A stretch of 64,000 bases of DNA from assembly GCA_026874595.1 (NCBI GenBank), contig CM049316.1:13692839-13756838 (forward strand), in the 5' to 3' direction. Shown in pieces: positions 27,401-42,400 of this stretch. Source of the stretch: Sipunculus nudus (taxonomy: Eukaryota > Annelida > Sipuncula > Golfingiida > Sipunculidae). The position numbers were made by a program, and so were the translations under genes. Under the pieces are notes generated by a model. It made no database searches. It was not told where the DNA came from and was given only the letters and a program-made list of their open reading frames with translations. How positions within the stretch are numbered: the stretch's first letter is position 1; every line of letters starts with the position of its first letter.

Positions 27401-30400
27401 TATCTTCAACACCAAGCAACATCTGTGGCCCGTTTTGCTGAAAATAAAGTAGCAAACATCAAATTCCTGGCACCCTGTAAAAGAATATAAAGTATAAACA
27501 CTGTTTCGGTGGGGTATTTTTTACCTAGTAATTTTAAAGAATAATACCTAATCTGCTGGATAGCACTACTATTGGCTTTTGCTTTGAACAAATAAGTATT
27601 TTTCAATTATATTGGTAATTTGAACCATATTGCTTTCTCTGTGGTATTTGTTGTTTTTACTTGTGTGATTAATTAACCTTTTCTGGGGAAACATAAATGA
27701 ATACCCCCCTTTGAATACTTCCACAGGGGAAAATCAGGTCAACAGGAAGATTTTGAACCCACAGCAGATTTAATCTGAATCATGGACCAGATAATGATCT
27801 TTATCATTCTGTGTAGAATTCATAAAATAATTTTTAAAGGACAGGTCCTTAGCTTGTTGGTGGCATGGTTAACTGAAAGCTGACTATGAGATATGAATGA
27901 TATGGTATCACCAGGCCATCTGTATTTCAGGTTAATTATGCTACGAATTATGTAACACCCTGTCAATATGATATTCCACCATTTTGAATTTGACAGATAA
28001 ATTAGGCAGGAATCAATTATGGACCTTGAACTCAAAAGCCTTTTGGGCTATGTTCTAACCTTTAATACATTTTGTAAACGAACAATGAGACTCAAAATCA
28101 GAACTTACTGTACTCTCTACTTCTGGAAATACACTATCATGCTGGAAGATACTGCTGTCATAGCCTGGTACCTGTGACCCAGTGGTCCTGCTCATGGGGT
28201 CAGAGGTCATGAAGAAACGTGATGCCAAGCCTTGGTCATCAACATCAATCTGGTAGCAAACAGAAAAGAGGTTGACTGTATCATAGCATTTAGAGCCTGC
28301 TACAGTGACATTTAAGGATGAAATCAGGAAGCATGCCACTGTAATTTGACAGATGCAGGAGGACTAATATGATTTGGAAGGGCTCTGACCATCTTATATA
28401 AACTATGATGTATATATCATTTGCTCTGGCATAAATCCATATGAATACCAACGAGAGCTACGGTAAAAAGATGACAAGCTGAAACATGTTGATCTGATAT
28501 TAGTATGATGATCACAAAATAATAGTTGCTGTCAGGCCTTATTACCGAAACAAATATTACATACTTTACATCACCCAAATATCAATATTTTACTGATAAT
28601 CAATGGCAAAAGCAGGCCCACTATTGATATTAACATTTATCTCTTATAATAAGCCACCCTTGTTTTATAGATAATCCATTCATGAATAATACATTGACCC
28701 ATGTCATGTCACAGATTTCTGTTATAAACTTTCTAAAAACTTTTTCCTGTCAGACATGATCAGCTGAAACAAAAGACCAGACTTGCAGCTGTAGAAATAT
28801 TGATATAAATTAGTGAAAAATTTACCTTAAACTGGGTGGATAGAGAGATGGATGAACATTGTATTATTTTTTATTATTCTGATACTAACAGCATGTCACA
28901 GGACTGTCATGACTGTCACACACACACATACATACTTACCGATTGTGCTGTCCCATTGTTCCTGTCATCTTCCGCATCAACTGATGCCCCTGACAGCGTT
29001 CGGTCACGAAATAAATCTGGGTTGTTGAAGTGAACATGCTGAGCAAGGTTACCAGCATAATCATGATCAGACAACAGGTCATTGCCCATGGGCTGCACAC
29101 GGTCCTCATTCTGAAAGAATAAATTTATGCAAAGAGTATTTTAAACGGAGGGGTTCATTTATTTATGCACCTGTGTTAACCAAAGGTTATGAGCAATTAT
29201 GGACCCCTGAGTAAGCTAATTTTTAGGATGATGGACCAGAATTTGAGAAACACTTGATTAATAAATAAAGTTTTTTTTTTGTCCAAGAGGGTGCAGTCTA
29301 ATGAATGAAGGTGAAAAATGATACATCATCTTAAGACTCTGGATTTCTGGCAGAGGATTAATCCAATATCTACAGCATATAAAACAAATTTGAAATTTTC
29401 CTAACTGGTCATGACTTAAACCTTGTGGGCCCCTGAAAGGGGTTTTGATCTTGTACCTGCAGTTTCAAGGTCTAGTGGTCTGACCACTGAGGGATATCCC
29501 TAACATGACAGAGGGTAACACCTGAGTCTAAGATTTTTAATTGACACTTACATCAGGAAATTCATCTTGGGAACTTGGTGTCAGCAGACCATTGTGTAAG
29601 AACCCAAGCCCTCGTAATATTTCTGACGTGGTGGCTCCCGCAGCACCCCGAGGCTGGGCATCCTCCTCAACATCGCTGCTCCCGTCACCTCCCCCACCTC
29701 CATCTCCCGGGACAGGTGATGATGTCACATCCCCCTCCCCAGACTCTCTCTCCAGCTGGACGATGTCCTCTGCATCTTCTCCATCTGTAAAATACATTAA
29801 ACTAAGTATGTCTTTTGTGTCTGTATGAAAAAGTTAATTGTTAATGTTCAATCTGCACTGCTGTTCACATCTAATTGGGAATTTGGTACAGAATTGTGTT
29901 CTTTTAAAGTTCATTTTCATGCAAACAATGATCCTATACATCAGTTCTGTGCCTTGTCCATTAAGATATTAAATCATTCCTTAGTGTTCTGCCCTGTCCA
30001 TTACGATACAAAAGACATCAATTAATTAGTGCTCTGCTGCACTTGTTAAATAAGTCCTATGCGGTTTCCACTGAAAATGTAAAGACAGTTATGTATATCT
30101 GCTATGTCTACTTTATTTAGGCTTACAAACATTTATAAGTGTTCTGGTAAAAACTGAAAGACATTTAAACATGCTCTGGTGTGTCTATCAAGAACTGAAA
30201 GATATTTATTGTAAATTTTATAGGTGCTCTGCTGTATCTTTTATTAATAGTGTTATGATATATATTGGTAAGTGCTCTGTTGTGTCCATTAAGACTAGAA
30301 GGACCTCTGTTAGTACTCTGTTGTGTCCATTAAAACCAGATGGACATTTGTAAGTACTCTGCTGTATCCATTGTGACTAGAAGGGCATTTGTAAGTGCTC

Positions 30401-33400
30401 TGTTGTGTCCATTAAGACTAGAGGGACATTTTAAGTATTCTGCTGTGTCCATTAAGATTAGAAAGATATTTGTTAGTACTCTGCTGTGTCCATTAAGATA
30501 AACAATACCTGCTCTGCTGTACCCACTTGCCCCTTCCTGGTTAGTGTACATGTGGTTGCTCTGTAATTGATAACAGATTTCTGGTAATTTTCTTTAAAAT
30601 TTCTAATCCATTTATATGATCTATAGTCGATACTCTTCATAACTGCTCCAAGCAAACAATATAATGAATACATATATGTTATATTTACACAATAATGTTT
30701 GTTGGAAGAAAAAAATAAGCATTAATTTAACTTAAATCAACTAGATTAATTAATAATAAACTTATTTCCATTGAATTAAGGAATTTACTTTTACTGTACC
30801 AGGGGTGGGAAAATTGTTTGTAATTAAAACTCACATTTCATTCAGGCCTTAATATGTCCTGGTCAATTGATATGTCAGAGCTCACTGACCGAACATGTAA
30901 CATCAGTTGAAACACCATTTTATACTAACTTTGATTACAGTATGTTTACATCATACTTCGAATAAACAGTAAAAGACTCCTACCTGGCGTACTGCTTCCA
31001 GCTCGTCATCAGTGTCAATATCACTACCCATCTCACTGTACAGCCCCTCTTGCCTGTGTGGCTTACGAGGGCTGGGACTCGACAACTTGCTCATATCTGT
31101 TAATTACAATAATGAGACATTATACTTAAAAGAGTCACCAAAGAATTAGCTCTTTCTGATAAGCGCAAAACTGCAATTCTCTTTCAGCTGGACAGACTCT
31201 ACATTGAATGGTCAACTATAAGAACAGGCCGGACTTCAAATTTTTATACAACAGTTTGGATAAAACTTGTTCTAAGGCAATGATCATTTGGACAGGCTTC
31301 TGAAAAAAAAGAGCCCTTTGGTGGTCACAAGGCACAAATGACATATATCTACAGTGCAGCTACTAAAACCAACCTGAACATAAGTAACAGTTACACTGTT
31401 GTCTCCTGTATTCAATACTTGTTGGTGGAGGCATGTGCTCCCTGTCTGCTCTCTATTAAGGTCATAGGTCATACCTCCAAATATAGATGATGATCTTCCA
31501 ACTGTATCTCCGTTCTCCTGACCATCTCCAGCATTATGTTCGGGCCGTGTTTGTCTGAAGTAGATAGAATCTAGCTGGTTGTCATCCCCTGCGCTGAGTT
31601 TTGGTGCACCAGCTGGAAGAAGGGAGAGACACTGATTATACCAAGAATGGTGTGAGCAACCTCAGGCAGTGTAGCATTATCAGTCACCAGTCTGTATGCA
31701 CTGGTCTCCTCAGCAGGGGCCATTACAGTCACATATTCACAGATGATTCAATTGTGAAAGAAGAAATTCATGGGGTAAATGAACAAAAATTACAAAGAAA
31801 CTAGGACATACATATTCTTATACCCCATCCAAATACATGACGTCTACAGATCCATCAAAAGATGGAACGTTTCACACTATATCCAAATACAGAACGTCTG
31901 ATACTTTACCCAAATATATAAAGAAAGTTGGGTTTACAGGCTGATATCATCAGATTTTACAGTTCCTTTTTTTGGTCTATTTTTTTCTAGTAGGTTTGCT
32001 TGGCAAGGAAGGAAACAAGCCCAGCTCTATAATGGGCTTTGGAGGGTTATTTCTTCTTCATTTGCATGCTACCAAAGACCATTACCCATTCACTTTTTGG
32101 TAGAGAGGACCCATCTTTGTGGTGACGACTTTGGCCACGAGTCCTAGCATGGAAGGAATTCTAAACAGGACATGAACCCACAACTATGCTGTCACAGGTC
32201 CAGTGAACTATCCTTTACATCATCAAGCTCCACAAAAGTCGAAAAACAGCAAGTTTACTACTCCATCCAAAGAAGAAGAATGACAAAGGACTGCATTTTC
32301 ATACATGATAAAATTGAGATTATAAGAGAAAGTTTTTAATTATCTTAGAATGCGTTTTGGTGATCAGTTGCTGGATTGCACTAAAAACCTTGATCATAAA
32401 CTAATGGTGTCTCTCAAATGAAGAAATCTGTGTCAACATTTTAGAGATTGTTAAAAGTATGTGGATGTTTCTTGAATAAAAAAGTTGCTTAACACATTTT
32501 AGGACCTACAAAAGGATGGTTTATATCTGGATTTCCCTGCTGAGTGCCTTGTGGTTTTGTGTTTCTGCAGGCAAAATAATCCTTAGGAGAATACCTGGCA
32601 ACCTGTCTGCAGTCACAGCCAAATTACACTTATGCTTGTTCCAAGATCAAGAAATAGTAACCAAATGAATATTTATTTATCATAACAGATTTTTCTTCTA
32701 TTATGCTTTCAGTATATATATGCATTTTACTCACCTGAAAATATGCTATTTAATATCTTACATATCTTTGCTGTATAAAGCTGCTTTGATTTACATTAAA
32801 GAACATGTCAAATCAAACTGAAGAAACTAAATTACAGATGTCAAAATTATGTCAGATTCCCAAGCAAGTCCCAATCTGACAGTTGTCATTGGTCTGTCCC
32901 TGTTCTGTGATGTTTAGACTAAACTGAAATGCATTATTTTCACTTTTTTTCAGCCATACAAGCAAGGCAGCTGATCAAAGACAGGACAGCAAGAGTGTAC
33001 CTCTAGTAGTGTGGGGAATCTGTTAAAATTTAATGAACAATCATCGGTAAAATCTGGGTGACCTCTACTGTCCAATAACAGGAATTTATGGGTAGTTCAT
33101 GAGTATGAAATTTCTGACTGTATACAGACCTGCACATTGTAGTAACTGATGTATAAGCTTAAGTTTGTTAATTATATGTAATAATTCTATATCCTATGAT
33201 GTCTGTGGGAAGTAACTTTAGGTATTAGTAAACACAAGTCTTTTTTTTACTTTGGTTGTGTGAATCAAATGAAAGCATATATTTCCTCTTAAGTTATATG
33301 CAAAACTCAGCAAGACTGATGATCAGAACTTTTGCACCAATCATTGATTATGATTGATTATCAGCCTATCACTTATCTGTAGTACAACTTTTTCTTGTTA

Positions 33401-36400
33401 AATTAGATTGTTATCTACAGCCATCACAGGTAATAGCACACCTGTAGTGAAAAACAGTATAAAAGTGTTTAGTTCTGGAGAATTCAAATTAACAGGTTAG
33501 TTTCCTATAATTCAATAATGAAACTTATTTTACCAATATCAGACATAGCTGTCATAACAATGAGGACTGTATTATATGAAAAACATCATACAAATAAAAC
33601 ATACACTTCCAATCACAAAAATACAAACAGACCAAGTGAAGTTTAAATTATTTTTATTACAAATCTGCTAATTACTTGGAACTCATATTCAATCAGAATA
33701 AAATGCCCACTTCTCTAAAATAACTTAATAATCAATTAATGATATTTTATGAAGCAAAGACAAGTTTATTAATTCATACAAGCACACATGATTATATACA
33801 TATAATGCGTCAATTCAAAGAAAACTGATGAAATTAATTTTCAAACTGACAGAAAATTAAGTTTCACAACTTTTTATGGCCTATTGCACATTCCTAAAAC
33901 TTATTCCTAAGTATTTAACTTACCATACTCAAGTATTTAATTTTCACATTTCAAAATTTCAAAAATATTTAAAGGTACACATATCCTTGCACCTTGCTTT
34001 TCTTTGAGAAGTGAATAAGATAAAGGACTGTTTCACCATTAATCACAAGCATAGACAAAAATAATCTCAACGCCAGCAGTTATAGTGATAAGTTATATTT
34101 ACCATAGAAACACACAGATGTATACAAACAACAAATATATACAGACAAGGAAACACCCAAATAAATATAGTATGTGGAAATGTTAAAATACATGCATAGT
34201 AAATTTCTACTTTCACCACCCAGTATCATTTTGATTAAATGCCCTTTGAGTACTATTGCACTAATTTTTCAACAGCATAACTCTGCATATATACCAGTAA
34301 AATGACCAATAAGGTTAGACAATTCTCCTGAATATATGACCTGACAATTACCCATCATCCTCTGTGTTATTACCCATAATCCAGTACATCATGTCCTCAC
34401 ATCCTCAAAAACAATTAAAAAGACTGCACAAGGCAATTGTTGAATATGGGTAGTATAGAAAAGTGAGCATAACTCCTGTATACAAAATTTCATCATCCTT
34501 GTGATATAAGCATGAAGACAATTGTCTATATATATTTATATGTTATATGTTTTTATATGTAAATTTAAATATAAAAGTTATATTATATTGGTAAACCGCT
34601 TGAATACAGTCATCACTTACACCTGATATGACCTGAAGGGTGGTTCTGCGCACAAGATGATGCCCTTAAACAAACTAAGACTACCAGTTGGATCAGCTAC
34701 CCTCTGCTTTCATTCTCTTCTCATCATGACAAGGACTTATACACCAGTGCTGGAATAGCAACGCCTGCTGTAAAGCTCTGCAGAATCACATCCGTTCTCA
34801 CATATGTCTGCAGCAGAGCTTTTAAAAGCAGAGTAGAGCTGCTCAGAACACACATCGTCAATGGCACCTGTAACAAGAGCTCTAAAGAGCACATCCCTTG
34901 TATATGACAACTGCAGCAGAGCTCCACAGAATACACACCTGGTGAAGGACAGCTATAGCAGAGCTCTACAGAGAATACCTCTAGTGAAGGACACCTACAG
35001 CAGAGTTCCACAGAGCATACCCCAAGAGAAGAACAAATACAGCAGAGCTCCACAAAGCACATAACTTGTATGACATCTGCAGCAGAGCTCCACAGAGCAC
35101 AAACCTTGCCAATGACATAGATGTAGAATATGTTCGCAAAGCACACCCGAGTTAACGACTTTTACAGAAGAGCAGTGCAGACCATAAACAATTACCTCTG
35201 ATTCATTACATAACCTTGAACAAAGTTATCCTGTAGAAAACACACCCTATCCATTAACAGGACATATATCATAACTCTGCAGATCACATCTTTTTAAAAG
35301 GACAACACAATTTGAAGCATCACTCTGCAAACTAAATCTTGTTCCAATGACAATATGACATATCTTGTTCAAATGACAAAACATGCAGAAATCTGCAGAT
35401 ACTATCTCATTCAAGTGAACGACAGCTTGTAGCAGAACCTGCAGATCACATCTTGTTCCAACAGCAACACAACTTGCAGCAGAATTTTGTAATTCACATT
35501 TCATTCCAGTGACAAGACAACTTGTAGTACTATTCTGCAGATCACATCTTGTTCCAGTGACAACACAACATGCAGCAGAATTCTGCGGATCACATGCAGA
35601 AAACACATAATGCACTTCTGCTGATAACAAATTCCCCCTTTGACAGATCACCCGCTAATTCACAATGCCAACATATGATATTGCATAATACATCATACCA
35701 AATCCATCTACTACTAATGCAGCATTTCTTTTTAAAACCACATGCTTCATGATTCTAAAGTATATCCATATACTTATCATAACCTCAGAACACAGGACAT
35801 CAATTTTTGCAAGCAGGACTTAAACTGCAGAATCATCACCAATAATGCATCCATTTCCTAAAATAGTGCCAACATTAGCATCACAGAAACCTGTGCAGGA
35901 AACATCCATCTAAAAACCTGAACAATCCTTTAGAAGAGTGCCAAAGTGCACCAAACACTAGAGACTAGTCTACCACAAGACACTATTAACAATCTATCTA
36001 CAACAGACCCTTCATATGATTTCTTTCAGGTCATAATGGGCCCTTCTCAACACATTATGCCCCCTGCTGGACATTAAAGTAATTAAAATCCCCATTCAAG
36101 TCCAAGAGCCAGCCAATAATTTGCTTGTACATTTTTATATTGTTACATGTATTTGAATATTTGTTAACTACCTAAAGAGACTTTAATGGCTTTTATTTGA
36201 CCCTGCGTCAGCAGCTCCAGGTGTAAACTAAACGCAAGCTTTCTATAGTTAAGTGCTGGCTGACCCAAGAATGGTTGGGTCTGTCTTAATTGTGCATTCA
36301 CATGAAAAAGGTAAACTGCTTATAAATGACAAAGCAACCCTTAGAAACTGGTCTCAACATTATCAACCTTCTCGTACATTAAATAGGAAGAGATGCCCAT

Positions 36401-39400
36401 GTAATATTACTTAAACCTGGCAATGATCTTTTATTTTCTTAACCACTGCACATATGAACAGCAGTCATTAAATGCTTACTCAGGACTACAAACCATAACT
36501 TTGCTTTTTCAACAGAATTATTCTTTAAACTGATCAACTTTAATGATGCAATAACTTTGTCACTGATAAAAATTCCCTTTAATTTCCACCAAAATAAAAC
36601 AGTTTTCAATCTTGTCCCAATCACTATATTTACCCAATCATAACAGTTCATCACAGTTATTCAATCAATAAAACAAACATGTTCAAGTGAAACCTTTGCT
36701 CATACACTGTATCCAAAGTACATGGTTTCTCAGGATTCATATAGAGCTGCAAAACACATACATCCTACTTTTTGTACCTCTATCAAAGCAGTCTCAAAGC
36801 ACTCTTATAAAATATCAAATCTCATTCCATGCTTTCCATACTTTGGTCTCAATCAGCTGTTATAGCGAACATGGCAGGCTAAATAAAAGATCCACATCTG
36901 ACAATGAGTGGAAGAGAAACTGACAAGCACTTAAATACTGTATACACTTATAAACATGCTCTCAAGAATCACTTACGAATCATTTAACCTAGCTACATGA
37001 CTAAGTACTGGCACTGACATATGAGTGTAAATAAAGAAAACTTAAGTACAGACTCAGCTATAATACTGGTAGAATTTCAGCATGAAAATGATACCGGTAA
37101 GTAATTCAATACATTAGTTTGCACACCTTTTCCCTGATATTTTCCACAAGGAAAAGGCAGCACCTGGACTCTTTATTTGGCATAAAACGGTTACTTCGAT
37201 GTCGAGTCAAAAAATGCCATTTGCACAAAAGATGATTGAGTTTTGATATTTAGATTTCATACTGCAGACTGTAGCTATATTTGCAAGTTTACAACCCTCT
37301 CCCTTTCCAATCCCCCCTCCTCCCCCAACCCCCCGCCCCCCACACACATAACACAAATTTGTATCAAAGTGGGGAACAAGTACGTAAGGAGTACGCATGA
37401 TCATCTACTGATATCAAAAGCCCTTGTATTTTTACATGGAGAACATAGAACTTCATAAGTTACAACACACATGCCCCTTCCCCTATCCCTGGCAGCTATA
37501 AAATGTATTATTTACCTGTGAAAATTCTGTGGCTCATCTATGACATGAATAAACAAGTGTTTGTGCTATAAGGCATTTTACCATAGAACTCTCAAAGTTG
37601 CACAGAACTGACCCCAATATGCCAAAGCCTTTGTAAAGTCATTTGTGCGAGACATGCTGAACCTATGAAATGGTCATTTATTGACCATGGCTAGACTAAA
37701 TATGGTGACTCAGATACAAAGTTATGTGTTAGACAAATTCGATATGTTAAAAGGCAAAAAAGTTATATATCAGAGAAATCATGAAAAATGTGCTGACCAA
37801 GCATATTAACAGGATTTGTGTTTCTAAGAGTTCACTGCTTAATGTACAAAATCATACAACCGGAAATATGTACCATGTTAGTATGACTATTACAATCCCC
37901 CTCCCCCTGAAGTTAAAGTCTTAAAGGTGTATATTAAACTAGAATGGCCATCCCAAAACATTAGGTGTAAAAATATGCACTATCTTAAAACAATTATTAC
38001 AGCAGATTTGAAGATCAAGGTCAATGTCATATGTTTTTGAATTTCTCCAAGATTTTGGCAGAAAGAACTGGTGTGTCAAATTTGAAGAAAAAATCTTTAG
38101 TACTTCCACAGTTTAGGGGTTCCAATAATCCTAAAATTGCAAAGATTTGAACTTAAAGATCAAGGTCAAGGTCACCAGAACCTTTACTATTCCGAGAACT
38201 CAGTGGAAACAACTTGTGTGTCGAATCTGAGGGAAAAAAATATGCAATACTTTTATCAGTTATTGTGCTCACAAGACTAACTACAAATTGGCTTATTTGA
38301 TCTTGGAGATCCTGGTTAAGGTCACTGGTTTTCAAACTCATCCAAGCACTTCACTGAAACAAGTTGTGTACCAAATTTGAGGATAAAATGTGATATACTT
38401 CCAAAGTCAAGGGGTTCACAAAGATCTGACCTTGAAGATGAATGTCAAGGTCATCAGTTTTCAAACTCATCCAAGATTTTGTTTGTAACAATTTGTTTAA
38501 AGTTTTGGGAAAAAATATGCAGCCCTTCAAAAGTTATCGTGTTCACAAGATATCCTACAGACAATAACGCGGACAACAACAGATGATGGCACTTAAAACA
38601 ACGTCTCATCTGGGGACATAATAATAGTAAAAAGCACCCAACATAAGCCATGCAAAATCATAATAGAGAATGACCTTAAACGGTCCTTTCTCACATAGCA
38701 GGCCTTGGACCAAACAATTTATGTTTTTAACCACCCAAGAAAAAAAAGAAAAATTAATCTTTCCTGAGTTTTACAACAAGCCATTATAGCAAAAGAAAGA
38801 CCAAGTTAACATCCAGCCATTTAGCCATGGCAATTAATACAAAACTGCAACTTAGCAAAATGTGTGACCTTACCCAGGATCTAGGAGCAATCATTTTAAT
38901 GGTTCACATAAAACAAGACAAAGCAATACAAGCTACAACACAATATGTATCAGCTCAACTTAGACATGGAGTGAAGACTGATAAAACCATTATAACCATT
39001 TATCTGGAAATTTTGCTAAATAATACCTGCTTACTCCTAATAAGAAATTAAGAGGATGATTATCACAAAATGACAAAAATTTCTTAATTTTCTTCACCAA
39101 AACAATTTCAGCCAGCTATTACATACAGCTATTGCAGCATGTTAAACGTGTTAGAAACCATGGTAAGTCTATCTGTCAGGCATTCTAGACAGATATATTA
39201 CAAATATCTTACACTTTTGATGTTAAAATAATATAAGGTTCATATGGTACGGTACAAAATGTAAAAAAAAATCTAATATTAAATATAACCTAATGGCAAG
39301 GTCATATTAACATTTGAATTAATTTGCGAAAGGCCAACATCTTTTTACTGTCTCACTGTCCGCATATTTAACATAGTTCATTTTGATTCATGGGAAGGTC

Positions 39401-42400
39401 ATGTGATCACTTCGACTAATCTCTGGTTGGCTGACATTATGTTAATACTTTTTAAGCTATTAACATTTTCTCTGTAACTATTTATATGCAACATTGAATG
39501 CTTGTATTATATTTGTTCAGATTTCAGCCTTATTTTCAGCATTAAATTATTAAGCATGAAGTATTTACATTAAAACAAATACTTCTCTTTTGATGAAAGC
39601 AGGGATAAAAATAAATTCTGGACATGAAATCACTGAGCCCGCAAGTCTTAGATTCCACACTTTAAAAATGGTGCTTTCAAGATGAAATGTAACTTTAAAT
39701 TACATTAGCTGCTAACATTACAAGCACTCTGGGCTAGCAGAAAGTGTTTGGGCAGTTTCATACGATCATTCTCACACAGGGGTTAGCTTCAATGGCAAAG
39801 TGTTATTCAGATCCGACTTCATCCACTCTAAGTCCCGTGTCATTTGGCCAAGGTGTCTGCAAAGAAGGACAGAAAACCTGTACTGGCCACCAATTACTTT
39901 AATGACATGGATAACGCACAATATACATGCACGCCATGCACCAAGCACACCAAGTGTATGTGAGAAACAGTGGTAATGGGCAAATACAATAGTAAGTAAG
40001 TCTGACACATAATACTGATCTGCTCATTGGTCCAAAAGGAATGATATGATCCTCGATGGCTCTGACAAGAATCAATACAACTGACTGGCAGAAATTTCAC
40101 ACACTCAATTATGACTGCTTTAATTTTTTATCAATAATCCAATGCTGACTGATAATAACATTTCTCCTAAATGTTTAATCAGCATTACTTTTATCAATAA
40201 CTGATAATCAGAATCTGGTTGATAAACGATGATTATTTCCAGTCTCCTACTAAGTTGCAGGATATATCATAATGATTTATAAAAGTTTCCTATCAAAACA
40301 CCTTGAAATTTTGCTGTTTAGAAATGAGAGACTAGTGTGTTTTCCCAAACTGTTATATTATTTCAGCTGCTGCATGTACAGTAATTAAAGCAGGGGGCAT
40401 GGTGCTTGTTGGTATGCATACCTGTATCGCCACTCACAATTTTAATTGACCCTTTTGAGGTGAGATAAAGTGACAGGTAGCCACAGTGTCTGCTCAATGA
40501 GGGATCAGGTGGACTGTAAGAGCCCGAATAACACATCCCACGCCACGACACAAGTGTCTATATGTCCTCACAGATAACACATCCTTTTGTGTTTGGTACT
40601 TATGTACATGTTCATGGGTAATTAAAACAAATATATATCTTAATTATAAGGCGCTTGAAAGTAAATAAACTGCACTTTACAAAATATATTCACAATGTTG
40701 TCTGGCAGCAGTATTATTTAAGCTGAGTATAGTTTTTACAATTTGCCCTGAGATGTTGAATACACAAAGATATGTACAACACTTGTTGGTGTATAAGGTC
40801 TGTGGTACATCTCTTAATGTATTTAGTTACCATAGCTATATAAACAATAGATATAAACCAATCAGATGGTTTTACAAATTTACATTTTAATCAGATCAGT
40901 TTCTTAGGGAAATGATACTTCTTAGGGTATAATACCATATAATGTCTTTAAAGTCCCAGTTTTGCTATTTATTATAGGCTTTTCCATGGATAACAAATGA
41001 TTAATAAGTGATTAAGATGCTGATTGGCAAAAAATGGGGTCCAATCAAAACTAAAAATGACAATGCATCACATCTTAACATAATCCATAGATAAACCATG
41101 AGGTTGAAAAGCGGTAAACAACTTAGAAAGAGAAGATTATTAATCGAAAAGGCTTTGTCTTCTGATGTAAACATGCAGCAGTGATGCTGTCCTCCAGTGC
41201 AGACTTTTTAACTTGGACTTGGACTTGAGGGTCTGGACTCAGATTCAGAGGGAAGGATTCAAGAAATTAGCCTGAGTCCATCTTGAGTCCAGAGTCAGAT
41301 GGGTGACCTACTATAAGAATATTATAGAAAATAAGACCATTTATACTAAGTTTTAGCTCTGCATTAAATATTCAAGCAAAGGGCACTTGTAAACTAACAT
41401 AAAATTTGCATGATTATCTCAAATATCCTTTTTAAATTTCTTTTAATAAGAAGATTTGTATCAGACTCAGACTTTGACTTGAGTTCCAAATGACTTGGAC
41501 TCAAAGACTTGGACTTGAACTCGAACCTCAAGGACACCGACAAGGGTTCTCTGTATGTTTAGAAGATGAGGGCTTATATCTTTAATATTTTACAAGAATC
41601 ACATTTGTATACATTTTACAGGGGAGTAAAAATAGGCTGAAATATGTTTCAATACAATTTTTTATCAGTTCTTTGGTAATTTATATAAAAGAAGAACATT
41701 TGCTATATATCTGACATTTCTGTCAATAATAATATCATGTGAAATATTTTTTGACTGAACATGGATATAATTTTTTTAATATTTTTGTGCATTCTATTTC
41801 ATGCAAACCATGCAATCTGTGGTACTTCATTCTAAGGATCTGTAAACCTTGCACTGATCAACAATCTTCCTGACAAGATAATGTTTTATGATTTGTAACA
41901 ATCAATAGTGCACCCATCACCTTAATATCTTTAATCTATACTTTTTAGTTACCTGATGTCTGTTTGACCTCAGGCATTTGATACGTCACCCATATATCAC
42001 ACATGGACTGTTTGTTTTCCCATCACAATCACAGCAAGGTACCCAGGTAAGTCAAGGCCAATTACTGTTTTTTTCAAATGATTTATAAAAAGTTTCTCTA
42101 TAAACAGTAATAAGCCTTCAAAGACCAATTTTGATATATCATGTGCAAAGTTCACCTCTGTCCCTACACAGAAATCAGTTGGGCACAATTGGTAATTTAT
42201 ACAATTATATTTTATCCAGATTCTTTTATCAAATTGCAGTGACACCATGTGCAACATTACATTTCATGCCATACATGACAAAGAAGTATTCTGGTTGATT
42301 TTTGTCAGTTTTGATTCTGAAATCCAGAGAGGTTTCAAATTACCATAGGGTGAATTCAATACAAAGGTCCCAGATAAGAATTACCAGTGGCAGTATGGCA

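Larger units (their letters stand above)
23600..29551. other. Introns between exons 14 and 6
   Basis: Introns 23600-24233, 24373-25117, 25319-25825, 25891-26425, 26645-27289, 27438-28108, 28250-28939 and 29111-29551. AT-rich, with no additional exon or strong repeat. A short inverted pair (CCAGTGTCCAG near 25396 and ACACTGGACA near 25439) lies in 25319-25825. A CA tract is at 28917-28930. A SINE-like sequence is listed separately. Confidence 0.55.

Noticed and set aside
29541-29828. Plus-strand frames over CEP192 exon 6
   Set aside because: Antisense shadow of a GC-rich exon with correct splice phases on the minus strand.
32168-32235. Possible intact tRNA gene on the minus strand
   Set aside because: A- and B-box-like words are present but no cloverleaf with paired acceptor stem can be drawn; it reads as a SINE head.
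34724-35146. 140-codon Cys-rich minus-strand frame
   Set aside because: Generated by a 42-bp minisatellite (multiple of three); no splice sites, conserved ends or homologues.
35247-35651. 134-codon minus-strand frame
   Set aside because: Generated by the adjacent minisatellite of about 47-52-bp units; no coding features.
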